From Micromonospora arida (GTDB lineage: Bacteria; Actinomycetota; Actinomycetes; Mycobacteriales; Micromonosporaceae): a stretch of DNA of 64,000 nt. Shown here in pieces: positions 1-8,497 of this stretch. Each line of letters starts with the position of its first letter. Within the stretch, counting starts at the first letter, position 1. The stretch spans positions 33,027-97,026 of the forward strand of contig NZ_QGSY01000158.1 in NCBI RefSeq assembly GCF_003857035.1. The letters run 5' to 3'. A program made the translations under genes and the position numbers. The notes beneath the pieces are model-generated. The model was given only the letters and a program-made list of their open reading frames with translations, did no database searches and was not told where the DNA came from.

Positions 1-2
1 AC

Positions 3-269
3 GAGGTGGTCGACGCGGTGCTGGTCTGGTACCGGGACGGCGACGGCGACCTCTTCGAGCTGCTCGTCGATGCCCTCGGCCCGCTGGCCGACAACGGCGT
101 CGTGTGGCTGCTCACCCCCAAGGCGGGGCGCGAGGGGCACGTCGAGCCGAGCGAGGTCGCGGAGTCCGCGCCCACCGCCGGCCTTCAGCAGACCTCGACC
201 GTCAACGCCGGCCGGGACTGGAGCGGCGCCCGCCTGGTGCTGCGTCGAGGGGCCAAGGCCAAGAAGTAG
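3..269 (+). CDS. DUF3052 family protein, C-terminal part (cut by window edge)
   Basis: Open reading frame runs in from the left edge; the codon frame starts at base 3 and no true start is visible. The 88 remaining residues carry the DUF3052 pattern: a VLVWYRDGDGDL strand, LADNGVVWLLTPK, then GLQQTSTVNAGRDWSGARL, and a basic tail (KAKK). Members are about 130-150 residues, so roughly the first third is missing. Biochemical role of the family is unknown. It sits directly before ahpE, the same neighbour pair as mycobacterial Rv2239c/Rv2238c, which supports the call. Confidence 0.85.
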   Translation, partial: EVVDAVLVWYRDGDGDLFELLVDALGPLADNGVVWLLTPKAGREGHVEPSEVAESAPTAGLQQTSTVNAGRDWSGARLVLRRGAKAKK

Positions 270-380
270 CCAGCGCCGCTCCGCTCGCCCGACGGTCCGC
301 CCACCGCCGGGTAGCAGGCTGGTGCCGTCCCCCCGCCCCGACGCCGTCGCCGGCGAGGCCGAGCAGCGAGGAGAGTTCGC

Positions 381-845
381 ATGCCCATCGAGGTTGGTGC
401 CGAAGCACCCGACTTCGTGCTCAAGGACCAGAACAACCAGGAGGTCCGTCTCTCGGACTTCCGGGGCAGGCGCGTCGTCCTGCTGGTCTTCTACCCGCTC
501 GCCTTCACCGGCACCTGTCAGGGCGAGTTGGGCGAGGTGCGCGACAACCTCGGCGAGTACGTGAACGACGACGTCCAGGTGCTGACCGTCAGCGTCGACT
601 CGGCCTACAGCCACAAGATCTGGGCCGACCGTGAGGGCTACCAGTTCCCCATGCTGGCCGACTTCTGGCCGCACGGCGCCGTCGCCCAGGCGTACGGGGT
701 CTTCAACGACGTGGCCGGCTTCGCCAACCGGGGCACCTTCGTCATCGACAAGACCGGCGTGGTCCGCTTCGCCGAGATGAACGGCCCGGGCGAGGCCCGC
801 GACCAGCAGGGCTGGCGCAAGGCCATCGCCGAAGCGACCAACTGA
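381..845 (+). CDS. ahpE: AhpE-type 1-Cys peroxiredoxin
   Basis: Thioredoxin-fold peroxidase of 154 residues that reduces hydroperoxides and peroxynitrite in the cytoplasm; in the AhpE group the sulfenic acid is recycled by a low-molecular-weight thiol (mycothiol) system. The catalytic P39-x3-T43-x2-C46 motif (PLAFTGTC) and the supporting Arg117 (FANRGTF) are present. Cys46 is the only cysteine in the protein, so it is a true 1-Cys enzyme. An AGGAGAG Shine-Dalgarno stretch precedes the ATG. Length matches mycobacterial AhpE (153). Confidence 0.95.
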   Translation: MPIEVGAEAPDFVLKDQNNQEVRLSDFRGRRVVLLVFYPLAFTGTCQGELGEVRDNLGEYVNDDVQVLTVSVDSAYSHKIWADREGYQFPMLADFWPHGAVAQAYGVFNDVAGFANRGTFVIDKTGVVRFAEMNGPGEARDQQGWRKAIAEATN

Positions 846-921
846 CCGGGGTACGCCGTGCGCCCGGGTCGGTGGCGGGCAGGTAAGCTTGCCAGCCACC
901 GGCCCGCCACACGGGCGATCC

Positions 922-996
922 GGGCGCGTAGCTCAGTGGGAGAGCACCCGCCTTACAAGCGGGGGGTCGCAGGTTCGAAACCTGCCGCGCCCACCA
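922..996 (+). tRNA. tRNA-Val (anticodon TAC)
   Basis: Acceptor stem gggcgcg (922-928) pairs with cgcgccc (986-992). The anticodon stem cccgc/gcggg encloses loop cttacaa with anticodon TAC at 954-956, and the T arm contains ggttcgaaacc. The CCA end is encoded (994-996). It decodes GUA valine codons, a rare class in a high-GC genome. A TAAGCT hexamer at 884-889 is a plausible -10. Confidence 0.97.
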
Positions 997-1011
997 ACAC
1001 CCAGCGCGAGC

Positions 1012-1073
1012 TGATCAAGTGATGAAAAGTAGGTCAGGGACGTCCCTGGCACCTATTTCTCATCACTTGATCA
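1012..1073. repeat. 62-bp imperfect palindrome
   Basis: Arms tgatcaagtgatga (1012-1025) and tcatcacttgatca (1060-1073) are perfect complements, with further pairing inside (aggt/acct, caggga/tccctg). The resulting hairpin is about 27 bp long with almost no loop. It lies just behind tRNA-Val and before the 3' end of the convergent SDR gene, so it may terminate both transcripts. It has no T tract, so a dispersed palindromic repeat is an equally good reading. Confidence 0.8.
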
Positions 1074-1103
1074 TGGAAGCCAGGGAAGCGCCAGCCCGGC
1101 TCC

Positions 1104-1847
1104 TCAGCTGGTGAAGCCGCCGTCCACATTGACCACCGCACCGGTCACGTAGCCGGCCTCGGGACTGGCCAGGTGCGCGACGGTGGCCGCGATGTCGGCG
1201 GGGCGAGCGTACCGGCCGACGGCGGTGAATCCGCTGATCGCCGCCGCGTTCGGTCCGTCCGCCGGGTTGGCGTCGGTGTCCGTCGGCCCTGGGTTGACCA
1301 GGTTGACGGTGATGGCCCGTGGGCCCAGTTCACGGGCCAGGCCCCGGGTCAGCCCGACCAGGGCGGTCTTGCTCATCGCGTAGAGCGTCAGCCCGGGAAA
1401 GACCGCCCGCTCACCGACGTTGCTGCCGATGCTGATGATCCGTCCGCCGTCGCCGAGGTGCCGCAGGGCAGCCCGCGCGGCGACGTACGGTGCCCTGATG
1501 TTGACCGCGATCGTCTGCTCCACCTCTGCCGAGCCGAGCTCGTCCAGGGCGCCGACCAGGAACACCGCGGCATTGTTCACCAGGATGTCCAGCCGACCCA
1601 GTTCGGCGGCTGTCCGGTCGACCGCGCCCCGCACAGCGTCCGGCTCGGCACCGTCCGCCTGGATCGCCAGCGCTCTGCGGCCCAGCGCCTCGATCTGCTT
1701 CACCACGATGGCGGCCCGCGCGGCGTCCTGCCGGTAGGTCAGTGCCACGTCGGCCCCGTCCTGTGCCAGGCGCAGCGCGATTCCGGCTCCGATACCCCGG
1801 GAACCCCCGGTCACCAAGGCGACCTTGTCGTTGAGTGTCGTCGTCAT
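1104..1847 (-). CDS. SDR family NAD(P)-dependent oxidoreductase
   Basis: Classical short-chain dehydrogenase/reductase, 247 residues. The Rossmann glycine motif TGGSRGIG is at 13-20, NNA at 91-93, the catalytic Ser at about 142, and Tyr156-x3-Lys160 (YAMSK). The C-terminal GYVTGAVVNVDGG is typical of the 3-oxoacyl-ACP reductase-like classical group. The substrate cannot be told. The ATG at 1847 was chosen because homologues begin a few residues before the first strand (NDKVALVTG); an earlier ATG lies 12 bases upstream. It stands alone, convergent with the tRNA side. Confidence 0.9.
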   Translation of the reverse strand: MTTTLNDKVALVTGGSRGIGAGIALRLAQDGADVALTYRQDAARAAIVVKQIEALGRRALAIQADGAEPDAVRGAVDRTAAELGRLDILVNNAAVFLVGALDELGSAEVEQTIAVNIRAPYVAARAALRHLGDGGRIISIGSNVGERAVFPGLTLYAMSKTALVGLTRGLARELGPRAITVNLVNPGPTDTDANPADGPNAAAISGFTAVGRYARPADIAATVAHLASPEAGYVTGAVVNVDGGFTS

Positions 1848-1964
1848 GCAAACGATCATCTGGCCGCGCCGCCCTCCCGTCTGGCGGCCATCGGACGTCT
1901 CGCTCGGACCTCCACGTCCGATTCCCGCGATCGTCGACGGCCCGCGGACCCGTCGGGCCGCCAT

Positions 1965-2038
1965 GATCCGCGCAACGTCACGGATCCTGCTGCCTCACCA
2001 GGCGAGGAGACAGCAGGATCACCGAAGTTGCGCGGATC
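1965..2038. repeat. 74-bp two-step palindrome
   Basis: Outer arms gatccgcgcaac (1965-1976) and gttgcgcggatc (2027-2038) are perfect complements. Inner arms gatcctgctg (1983-1992) and cagcaggatc (2011-2020) also are. It occupies the space between the divergent SDR and HAD genes, so it is not a simple terminator. It resembles the other GATC-containing palindromes in this window. Confidence 0.8.
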
Positions 2039-2084
2039 TTGCGAGGTGGGGGAGGGTGGGGCGAGCGATTCGGGGAGCGTGGGC

Positions 2085-2714
2085 GTGGAACTGGCAGGCA
2101 TTGGCGCGGTGCTGTTCGACATGGATGGCACCCTGGTCGACTCCGACGCCGCCGTCGAGCGGGCCTGGGAGCGGTGGGCCGTCGAGTACGCCGTCGACCC
2201 CGCTGCGGCGCTGGCGATCGCGCACGGCAGCCCCGCCGACCGGACCATCCGACGGCTGCTGCCCGCGCTCGACGACAGCGCGGTCGCCGCGGCAGCGGCG
2301 CGGCAGTTGGCGTTGCAGTACGACGACCTGTCCGACGTGACGGCCACCCCCGGGGCGCACGAACTGCTGAACGTGCTGGCCCGGTTGGGGTTGCCCTGGG
2401 CGGTGGTGACCAGCGCCGACGCGCGGCTTGCCGAGGCCCGGCTCGGCGCCGCCGGCATCAAGGCGCCGGTGCTCGTCACGGTGGAGGACGTCAGCGTGGG
2501 CAAGCCGGACCCGGAGGGCTATCTGCGGGCCGCGGCGTTGCTGGGCGTACCCGTGTCGCGGTGCCTCGTCGTCGAGGACGCCGAAGTGGGGCTGCGGGCC
2601 GGGCGGGCGGCCGGGGCGATGACCGCCGCGCTGAAGGGGCTCGACGGCGACCTGCGCCTTGCCGACCTGGCGCAACTGGCACGCCACCTGGAGTCGACGC
2701 CGGCGGCCCCCTGA
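2085..2714 (+). CDS. HAD superfamily hydrolase, subfamily IA
   Basis: Cytoplasmic haloacid dehalogenase-type phosphatase, 209 residues. Motif I is DMDGT, with nucleophile Asp12 and acid/base Asp14. Motif II is the Ser110 of VVTSADA, motif III Lys140 of GKPDP, and motif IV E164-D165 of VVEDAEVG. The helical cap between motifs I and II places it near sugar-phosphate or phosphoglycolate phosphatases; the substrate is not resolved. The frame is open far upstream, but GTG 2085 has GGGGAG seven bases before it and begins just before the first strand. GTG 2079 is the alternative. Confidence 0.88.
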   Translation: MELAGIGAVLFDMDGTLVDSDAAVERAWERWAVEYAVDPAAALAIAHGSPADRTIRRLLPALDDSAVAAAAARQLALQYDDLSDVTATPGAHELLNVLARLGLPWAVVTSADARLAEARLGAAGIKAPVLVTVEDVSVGKPDPEGYLRAAALLGVPVSRCLVVEDAEVGLRAGRAAGAMTAALKGLDGDLRLADLAQLARHLESTPAAP

Positions 2715-2727
2715 CCCGCCCGCCGGG

Positions 2728-3450
2728 TCACCGGAGGCGGGTGGCCAGCCAGGGGAGCAGGGCGTCGGCCTGGGCCTGCTGAAACGCGCGAACGGTGGGG
2801 ATGCCCTGCGGTGGCGGACGACGAGCGCCGTCGGCGAAGAACCCGGCCAGCCCGGCGTACACCCCGGTGAGCGTCATCGGGTCGACCTCCGCCGTGACGG
2901 GCAGCCGGCGCAGCAGGGACTCGGTGTCGTGCCCGCCGTGCAGCCGGACGTTGACCAGCAGCAGCGCGGTGTCCAGCCAGGCCGGCCCCCGGCAGGCCCA
3001 CGGCCAGTCGACGACGGTGACCGTGCCGGTCGCGTCGAGCAGCAGGTTGTCGGCCCGTACGTCCACGTGGCAGAGCGTGTCACCGGTCAGCGCGGCGATG
3101 CCGTGGTCGGCGGCGGCGCGCAGCTGGTCCAGATGCTCCCGGGCCCACGGGTCCAGCACAGCCGGTGGGTCGGCGGCGATCCGGTGCCACCCGGCGAAGT
3201 CCTCGGCCAGCAGGTCGGCGGCGGTCGGCACGTGCGTCACCGGGCTCGGGGTGAGCACGGCGGCCATCACCTCCAAGGCCTTCAGGACGCGGGTCAGCTC
3301 GTCGGCCCGCCACGGGGTGGCCGGGTGTCGACCGTCCACGTCGGAAAAGACCAGCGCCACCCAATCGCCGTCGTCGTGGCAGCCCAACAGACGGGGCGTC
3401 GGTGCCGAGGCCGGCAGGGCGGCGGCCGTGCGGGCCTCTGCCCGGTGCAT
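2728..3450 (-). pseudogene. Aminoglycoside phosphotransferase-like kinase lacking its N-lobe
   Basis: The C-lobe of an APH/choline-kinase fold is clear: the catalytic loop H128-x-D130-x4-N135 (HVDVRADN) and the metal-binding Asp148 (VVDWPWACRG). The protein begins at a segment (DSPRMHRAEART) that in full-length relatives lies after the nucleotide-binding beta sheet. The ATP-gripping lysine and glycine-rich strand are missing. Upstream the frame stays open only to 3525 and contains no ATG, GTG or TTG. The gene therefore looks truncated by a deletion whose other side is the odd 3' end of the glycosyltransferase. It could still yield a 240-residue product, but not an active kinase of the usual type. 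Confidence 0.7.
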
Positions 3451-3509
3451 TCTGGGGCTGTCCGGCCATTTCCCCGCCGTCGGGTCAGAATGGACGGCGG
3501 TCAGCGCGA

Positions 3510-4748
3510 TCAGGAGCAGCGTGACGCGTCACCTCGCCGCGCCTTGGGGTGGCAGGTCCCCGCGCTGACGGGCGGCAGCGACGCGTACAGCTTGACCAGC
3601 TCGGCCAGGTAGCGGTCGCGGGACCAGGCCGCCACCGCCGCCCGGCCGTCCCGGATCACGGCCCCGCGCAACTCCCGCTCGGTCAGCAGCCGGGTCAGCA
3701 AAGCCCCGAACGCCGCCGGGCTGGGCTCGGCGACCGGCCGGGTGGTGCCGGTGCCGGGCCGCTCGACCAGCTGGGTGTCCACGATGGCCACCGGCAGTCC
3801 GTACGCCTCAGCTTCGGAGAGCACCAGGCCCTGGGTGTCGGTGGTGGAGGTGAACGCGAGCACGTCCGCCGCCCGGTAGTGGGCGCCGACCCGGTCGCGG
3901 GGCACCGGGCGCAGCAGGTGCAGCGCGTCGACGACGCCGTACCGGCGGGCCGTGCGGCGGACCGCGAGCCGGTGTCGCCGGGCCCCGAGCAGCACCAGTC
4001 GGGCGGCCGGCAACTCGCGACGGACCTGGGCGAACGCGGCCAGCAACAGCTCGGGGTTCTTCTCCGGCGTGGCCCGTCCCACCGCGAGCAGCACCGGCGC
4101 GTCCGCCGGGATGCCGAGCCGGGCCCGCAGCCGCCGCCGGTCGTCGGCGTCGGGATGCGGCGCGGCGGCCGGGGTCGGCAGGACCACGATCGGGGTACGC
4201 CCCGCCATCGCCGCCATCATCGTCGCTGTCTTCGCCGAAGGGGCGATGAGGACAGTGGTGTGGGCCAGGAGGGTTCGCCCGAGCGCCGCCAGTCGGGCCT
4301 GCCGACCCGGTCCGGGGTGGGCGAGCGCCCACAGGTCGCCCGCCCGCCAGCGCAGGCCCAGCCGCATGCCGGCGTACGCGGCCCCGATCGGGATCTCCGG
4401 GTAGTGCGCGGCGTACGCGACCAGGTCGGTGTGCCAGGTCAGCACGGTCGGTACGCCCCGGGCGGCGGCCCAGCGCAGGCCGGCGACGCCGAGCGGGCCG
4501 GTGGTGTGCACGTGCACCACGTCGACCGGTGCGCTGGGCGGCCGGGGCAGCGCCAACCGGTACGGCCGGGTCGGCACCGACAGCGAGGGCACCTCGCCCG
4601 GTCGGCGGCGACACCGGGACAGTGGGCCGGGGCAGTGCAGCACGACCCGGTGCCCGGCGGCGCGCAGCAGCGCCACTGTGGTGCCGACCGAGGTGGCCAC
4701 CCCCTCCGGGTTGGTGAGGTGGCTGTCGCTGACGTGGGCGATCCGCAC
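3510..4748 (-). CDS. GT4 family glycosyltransferase
   Basis: GT-B fold retaining glycosyltransferase of 412 residues. The N-terminal domain begins MRIAHVSDSHLTNPEGVATSV, typical of the acceptor domain; the donor domain carries AVGRATPEKNPELLL and, near residues 299-311, TDTQGLVLSEAEA with the E-x7-E-like donor-binding pattern. That TxTQGL form is common in diacylglycerol glucosyltransferases and mannosyltransferases for membrane glycolipids; this subclass is inference. No membrane segment is seen. The last 18 residues (SAGTCHPKARRGDASRCS) look unlike a normal end and adjoin the truncated kinase, suggesting the same deletion fused a new tail. Confidence 0.85.
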   Translation of the reverse strand: MRIAHVSDSHLTNPEGVATSVGTTVALLRAAGHRVVLHCPGPLSRCRRRPGEVPSLSVPTRPYRLALPRPPSAPVDVVHVHTTGPLGVAGLRWAAARGVPTVLTWHTDLVAYAAHYPEIPIGAAYAGMRLGLRWRAGDLWALAHPGPGRQARLAALGRTLLAHTTVLIAPSAKTATMMAAMAGRTPIVVLPTPAAAPHPDADDRRRLRARLGIPADAPVLLAVGRATPEKNPELLLAAFAQVRRELPAARLVLLGARRHRLAVRRTARRYGVVDALHLLRPVPRDRVGAHYRAADVLAFTSTTDTQGLVLSEAEAYGLPVAIVDTQLVERPGTGTTRPVAEPSPAAFGALLTRLLTERELRGAVIRDGRAAVAAWSRDRYLAELVKLYASLPPVSAGTCHPKARRGDASRCS

Positions 4749-4871
4749 GTTGCCATCGTGGCCGGCCCGCGCACCCCCGGCCGTCCCGTCCGCGCCCGGC
4801 GGGGAAACGGTTGGCGCCCCCGGGCTGGTTCTGCTGCACTACCCGCTGGCGACGACGAAGGGGGAGACGCG

Positions 4872-5351
4872 GTGGAGTTGACGTTGACGCCGATGACGGC
4901 ACAGGAACTGGACCGCTTGCGGGGGCCACTGGTGCAGGGGTACGCCGAGGACCTGGTGGCGCATCGGGGGATGACGCCGGAGGCGGCCCTGGAACGGTCG
5001 AGCAGCCAGATCCGGGAGTCACTGCCGGCGGGCGTGGCCACCGAGAGGGCGTTGCTGCGGGTGGGCCGGGTCGGCGACACCGAGGTCGGCTGGATCTGGG
5101 CGACCCTGCCGGCGGTCGCCACCCCGAACCAGGCGTGGATCGACAACATCGAGGTGCACGACGAGCACCGCGGACGAGGCTACGCGCGACGGATGATTCA
5201 GCTCATCGAGGCCGAACTCGCCCAGCTCGGCGTGCCCGAGCTGGGCCTGAACGTGTTCGGTTCGAACACCGTGGCGATCGGCCTCTACCGCAGTCTGGGC
5301 TTCGAGGTCACCTCCCAGCAGATGGCGAAGCGGATCGACCCGGCGGGCTGA
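4872..5351 (+). CDS. GNAT family N-acetyltransferase
   Basis: Acetyl-CoA-dependent acetyltransferase of 159 residues. The acetyl-CoA motif A is EVHDEHRGRGYARRM, with the R-G-x-G-x-A pyrophosphate loop, followed by LNVFGSNTVAIGLYRSLGF (motif B with the usual Asn and Tyr). The acceptor is unknown. GTG start with GGGGGAG 7 bases upstream. It is divergent from the glycosyltransferase. Confidence 0.9.
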   Translation: MELTLTPMTAQELDRLRGPLVQGYAEDLVAHRGMTPEAALERSSSQIRESLPAGVATERALLRVGRVGDTEVGWIWATLPAVATPNQAWIDNIEVHDEHRGRGYARRMIQLIEAELAQLGVPELGLNVFGSNTVAIGLYRSLGFEVTSQQMAKRIDPAG

Positions 5352-5445
5352 GGTCGGAAGCGAGGCCCAGGACGGTCCCCCCGGCAGGACTGTTCACCTG
5401 CCCAGCGGGAAACCGGCGCGGACCGCACCTGGGGAGGAGCGACGG

Positions 5446-6588
5446 ATGACGCACGGCGCCGGACTGACCATCGGTGTGCTGGGCTCGTACGGTGGGCGAA
5501 ACCTCGGCGACGAGGCGATCCTCACCGGCCTGCTCACCGATTTGCGTACGCAGGAACCGAACGCCCGGATCATCGTCTTCTCTCGGAACCCGGAGCACAC
5601 CCGGGCCGCACACCCGGACGTCGAAGCGGTGCCCTGGGAGGGCGTGAGCCGTACCGACTCGGCCCTGGTCCTGGCCCAGCTCGACCTGCTCATCCTGGGC
5701 GGCGGCGGCATCCTGTACGACCGGGAGGCCCGCCGTTACCTGCGGGTGGTCCGGGTGGCCCAGGAACGCGGCCTGCCGCTGATCACGTACGCGGTGGGGG
5801 TCGGGCCGCTCAGCGACGGGGTGGACACCGGCATGGTCCGGGAAACGCTCTCCAGCGCGACCCAGGTGACCGTCCGGGACCAGGAGTCCCGAATGGTGCT
5901 GGAGGAGGCCGGTCTGCTCAACCCGATCACGGTCACCGCGGACCCGGCGTTCCTCCTGCAACCGGAGGAGTTCCCGGCCCACCTGCTGGCCGAGGAGGGT
6001 GTGCCGGTCGGCAAGCGCCTCGTCGGGATCAGCGTGCGGGAGCCGGGCCGGGCCGCCGAACGCCTCGACGTGGACGGCTACCACCGGCTGCTGGCCCAGA
6101 TCGGTGACTTCCTGGTGCACCGGATCGACGCGTACGTGCTGTTCGTACCGATGGAGCGCGACGACATCCGGCACTCGCACGGGGTGCTGTCGCACATGGT
6201 CGCCGCCGAGCGAGGTCGCATCCTGCACGGCACCTACTCTCCGCAGCAGGTGCTGGGGCTGATGCGCCACTTCGACCTGGTCGTCGGCATGCGCCTGCAC
6301 TTCCTGATCTTCGCGGCGATGGTCGGTACGCCGTTCCTGCCCCTGCCGTACGCCGGCAAGGTCTTCGACCTGGCCCAACGGCTCGGCGTGCCGGCGCTAC
6401 GCGGCGTGGAGCGAGAGGTCGAGGGGCCACTGCTGGCCGAGGTCGACCGACTCTGGGACGAGCGGGAGCAACGCGCCGAGGCCACCGCACGACGGGTGGC
6501 GGAGGTGTGCGATCAGGCGCGGGGCACCTCGGAGGTCACCCGCGGCGTGTTGGAGAGCCTGCGAAGCCAGACCCTCACCCGGGTCTGA
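5446..6588 (+). CDS. Polysaccharide pyruvyl transferase family protein (CsaB-like)
   Basis: 380 residues of the pyruvyl transferase fold (GT-B like), which moves pyruvate from PEP to sugars of cell-surface polymers. Landmarks are GSYGGRNLGDEAIL near the N-terminus, LLILGGGGILYD, TYAVGVGPL, VTVRDQESRMVLEE, GISVREPG, and the C-terminal VGMRLHFLIFAAMVGTPFLPLPYAGKV (split here for brevity: conserved His in MRLHFL). Transcribed with the preceding acetyltransferase (94-bp gap). Next to a GT4 enzyme, a role in envelope glycopolymer modification is plausible but inferred. Confidence 0.87.
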   Translation: MTHGAGLTIGVLGSYGGRNLGDEAILTGLLTDLRTQEPNARIIVFSRNPEHTRAAHPDVEAVPWEGVSRTDSALVLAQLDLLILGGGGILYDREARRYLRVVRVAQERGLPLITYAVGVGPLSDGVDTGMVRETLSSATQVTVRDQESRMVLEEAGLLNPITVTADPAFLLQPEEFPAHLLAEEGVPVGKRLVGISVREPGRAAERLDVDGYHRLLAQIGDFLVHRIDAYVLFVPMERDDIRHSHGVLSHMVAAERGRILHGTYSPQQVLGLMRHFDLVVGMRLHFLIFAAMVGTPFLPLPYAGKVFDLAQRLGVPALRGVEREVEGPLLAEVDRLWDEREQRAEATARRVAEVCDQARGTSEVTRGVLESLRSQTLTRV

Positions 6589-6596
6589 GCGGGGGG

Positions 6597-6803
6597 TCAC
6601 ACCGCCGGGCCGGTCCACCGGTAGCGCCACTCACGGGCCTCCTCGCGGGCGGTCTCCAACTCGTAGATCTGCGCGTCGGCCAGCCCACCGGAGCCGAGGT
6701 GATGGTGGGTCAGCGGCGGACGACCGTTGCTGTCCAGTTCGACGGTGATGGTCTGCCCGTCCGCCGTGCCGCCGACGAGAAGGATCTGCACGGATGAAGC
6801 CAT
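6597..6803 (-). CDS. Small hypothetical protein
   Basis: 68 residues, no recognised domain. The sequence has a beta-rich start (VQILLVGGTADGQTITVEL) and ends with an IYELETAREEAREWRYRW segment. The start-strand-YxLE-xx-WxYRW layout resembles small conserved actinobacterial proteins of unknown function, so it is probably real. It is convergent with the pyruvyl transferase, 8 bp apart. Confidence 0.6.
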   Translation of the reverse strand: MASSVQILLVGGTADGQTITVELDSNGRPPLTHHHLGSGGLADAQIYELETAREEAREWRYRWTGPAV

Positions 6804-6873
6804 GCGCCCATCCTGCCCGGCGTAGCGCCCGCCCGCAGCGGTTAGCGGGGCAGCGGGGCGCCCGGCCCGTAAC

Positions 6874-6879
6874 TAGGGT
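6874..6879 (+). promoter_or_regulatory. -10 hexamer TAGGGT, leaderless start of DinB gene
   Basis: TAGGGT ends 6 bases before the ATG at 6886, so transcription is expected to begin at the start codon. No Shine-Dalgarno sequence fits in between. Confidence 0.55.
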
Positions 6880-6885
6880 CGGCGG

Positions 6886-7404
6886 ATGGAGCAGACGATC
6901 GATCCCACGCTCGGTCCGGTGCTCGCCCGCACCGGCGACGAACGCGCCGTCCTGACCTCGTTCCTCGACTTCCACCGCGCCGTGTTGCTGCGCAAACTGC
7001 GCGGTCTCTCCGACGCCGACGCCCGCCGCCGGCTGGTGCCGTCGGCGACCACGCTCGCCGGGCTGGTCAAGCACCTGACCCTGGTCGAGCGGAACTGGTT
7101 TCCGACCCTGTTGGCCCCCGAGCCCGGCGACGTCTACCTGACCTCCGAGGAGGACGCCGTCGCCAGCTTCACCCTCGGCGACCAGGAGACCGTCGCCGGG
7201 CTCGCTGAGGCGTACGAGCGGGCCTGCGCCCGTTCCCGAGCGGTCGCCGCGAGCATCGACCTCGACCACGTGGTGCCGCATCCGCAGCTCGGTGAGGTGT
7301 CACTGCGCTGGATTCTGGTGCACATGATCGAAGAGACGGCCCGGCACGCGGGCCACGCCGACATCTTGCGCGAGTTGACCGACGGCGAGGCCGGCGCGCT
7401 CTGA
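6886..7404 (+). CDS. DinB family protein (DUF664)
   Basis: 172-residue four-helix bundle of the DinB/YfiT superfamily. Many actinobacterial members are metal-dependent thiol transferases using mycothiol. The three metal histidine positions are visible in GLVKHLTLVERNWF and HMIEETARHAGHADILREL. Substrate unknown. The ATG is preceded by a TANNNT hexamer rather than a ribosome-binding site. Confidence 0.88.
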   Translation: MEQTIDPTLGPVLARTGDERAVLTSFLDFHRAVLLRKLRGLSDADARRRLVPSATTLAGLVKHLTLVERNWFPTLLAPEPGDVYLTSEEDAVASFTLGDQETVAGLAEAYERACARSRAVAASIDLDHVVPHPQLGEVSLRWILVHMIEETARHAGHADILRELTDGEAGAL

Positions 7405-7432
7405 GCCCCGGGTCGGCGCAGGCCGTCGGCCG

Positions 7433-8305
7433 TCAACCGGTGGGCAACAGGCCCGGCGGGTACTCCATCCCGTCATGCGTACAGGCCGCAGCGGCAACCC
7501 GCGCCGCGTACCGGGCGGCACGCGCCAGTGGCTCACCGCGCAGCCGGGCGGCGATCAGGCCGGCCGCGAAGGCGTCGCCCGCCCCGTTGGTGTCCACCAC
7601 CGGCTTTGCCGGGACGGCGGGCGGGACGGGCAGTGCCGTGCCGTCGCCCGGGTACAGTTCGGCGCCGTCCGCGCCGCGGGTCACCACCACCATCCGGGGT
7701 GCCAGCGTGCCGGCGAGCGACGCGGCCCGGTCGCCCAACCGCACCCCGCTCAGCAGAACCAGGTCGACGACCTCCGCGAACGGCCGATGGTAGGTGTTCT
7801 CGCCGTCCCAGTCGTGCAGGTCGGTGGAGAGCGCCACACCCTTCGGAACGGCAGCTCGCACGGCGGACAGCAACGGCACCGCCCAGTCCATGATCGAGAG
7901 GTGGACGTGCCGGGCGTCGCGGACCAGTGCGGCCAACTCGGTGGCGGGAAACGGTGGACCACCCTGCCACGGGCGCGGGTCGTACAGCGACGTGCGCCGC
8001 CCACCCGGATCCACCAGGTTCACCGACCGGCGGGTGCCGCCCGGGTGCTCGGCCAGCAGCGCCGGCACCTCGGCCCGGGTCAACGCCGCTCGGACCAGCT
8101 CACCGGCCGGGTCCGCACCGAGGGTGTCGACCACCAGTACGCGCAGGCCGAGCGCCCGAGCGGCCAACGCCACCCCGGCGCCGGTGTTGCCGATCCGCAG
8201 CTCGATCGGCTCGACGGTGTGGGAATCGGCAGCCGGGAGCGGCAGCGCGGGCACCCGAACCCGTACGTCCACCCCAAGCCCGCCAAGAACCAGCAGATCG
8301 ACCAC
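7433..8305 (-). CDS. PfkB family carbohydrate kinase
   Basis: 290-residue ribokinase-fold kinase that phosphorylates a sugar or nucleoside hydroxyl with ATP. The C-terminal PfkB signature DTNGAGDAFAAGL is near residues 235-247, with the catalytic Asp in GAGD. The N-terminal substrate lid has RIGNTGAGVALAARALG. Specific substrate unresolved. GTG start; TAGCGT lies 7 bases before it on this strand (8313-8318), suggesting leaderless expression. Convergent with DinB. Confidence 0.9.
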   Translation of the reverse strand: MVDLLVLGGLGVDVRVRVPALPLPAADSHTVEPIELRIGNTGAGVALAARALGLRVLVVDTLGADPAGELVRAALTRAEVPALLAEHPGGTRRSVNLVDPGGRRTSLYDPRPWQGGPPFPATELAALVRDARHVHLSIMDWAVPLLSAVRAAVPKGVALSTDLHDWDGENTYHRPFAEVVDLVLLSGVRLGDRAASLAGTLAPRMVVVTRGADGAELYPGDGTALPVPPAVPAKPVVDTNGAGDAFAAGLIAARLRGEPLARAARYAARVAAAACTHDGMEYPPGLLPTG

Positions 8306-8347
8306 AACGCCGACGCTAGCCCGTTGCCGCTCCCACCTCCAGTGCCC

Positions 8348-8420
8348 CGCGATCTTGCGCTTTCTGTCGCGACAAAAGGTGCATCATTCGTAGAACGCCG
8401 ACACGAACTGCAAGATCGCG
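8348..8420. repeat. Palindromic repeat with AAGATCGC arms
   Basis: Arms cgcgatcttgc (8348-8358) and gcaagatcgcg (8410-8420) are perfect complements over 11 bp, with weaker pairing further in. It lies between divergent PfkB and helicase genes, so it is not a terminator for either. The arm core is shared with the larger repeats at 27975 and 29740. Confidence 0.7.
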
Positions 8421-8497
8421 CAGGTGGGCCGGTGGGTGCGGACGTCTGGTCAGGCGGGCCGCCTATCCTGGGGGCGGGCGGCGACTAGGGGGAGCAG

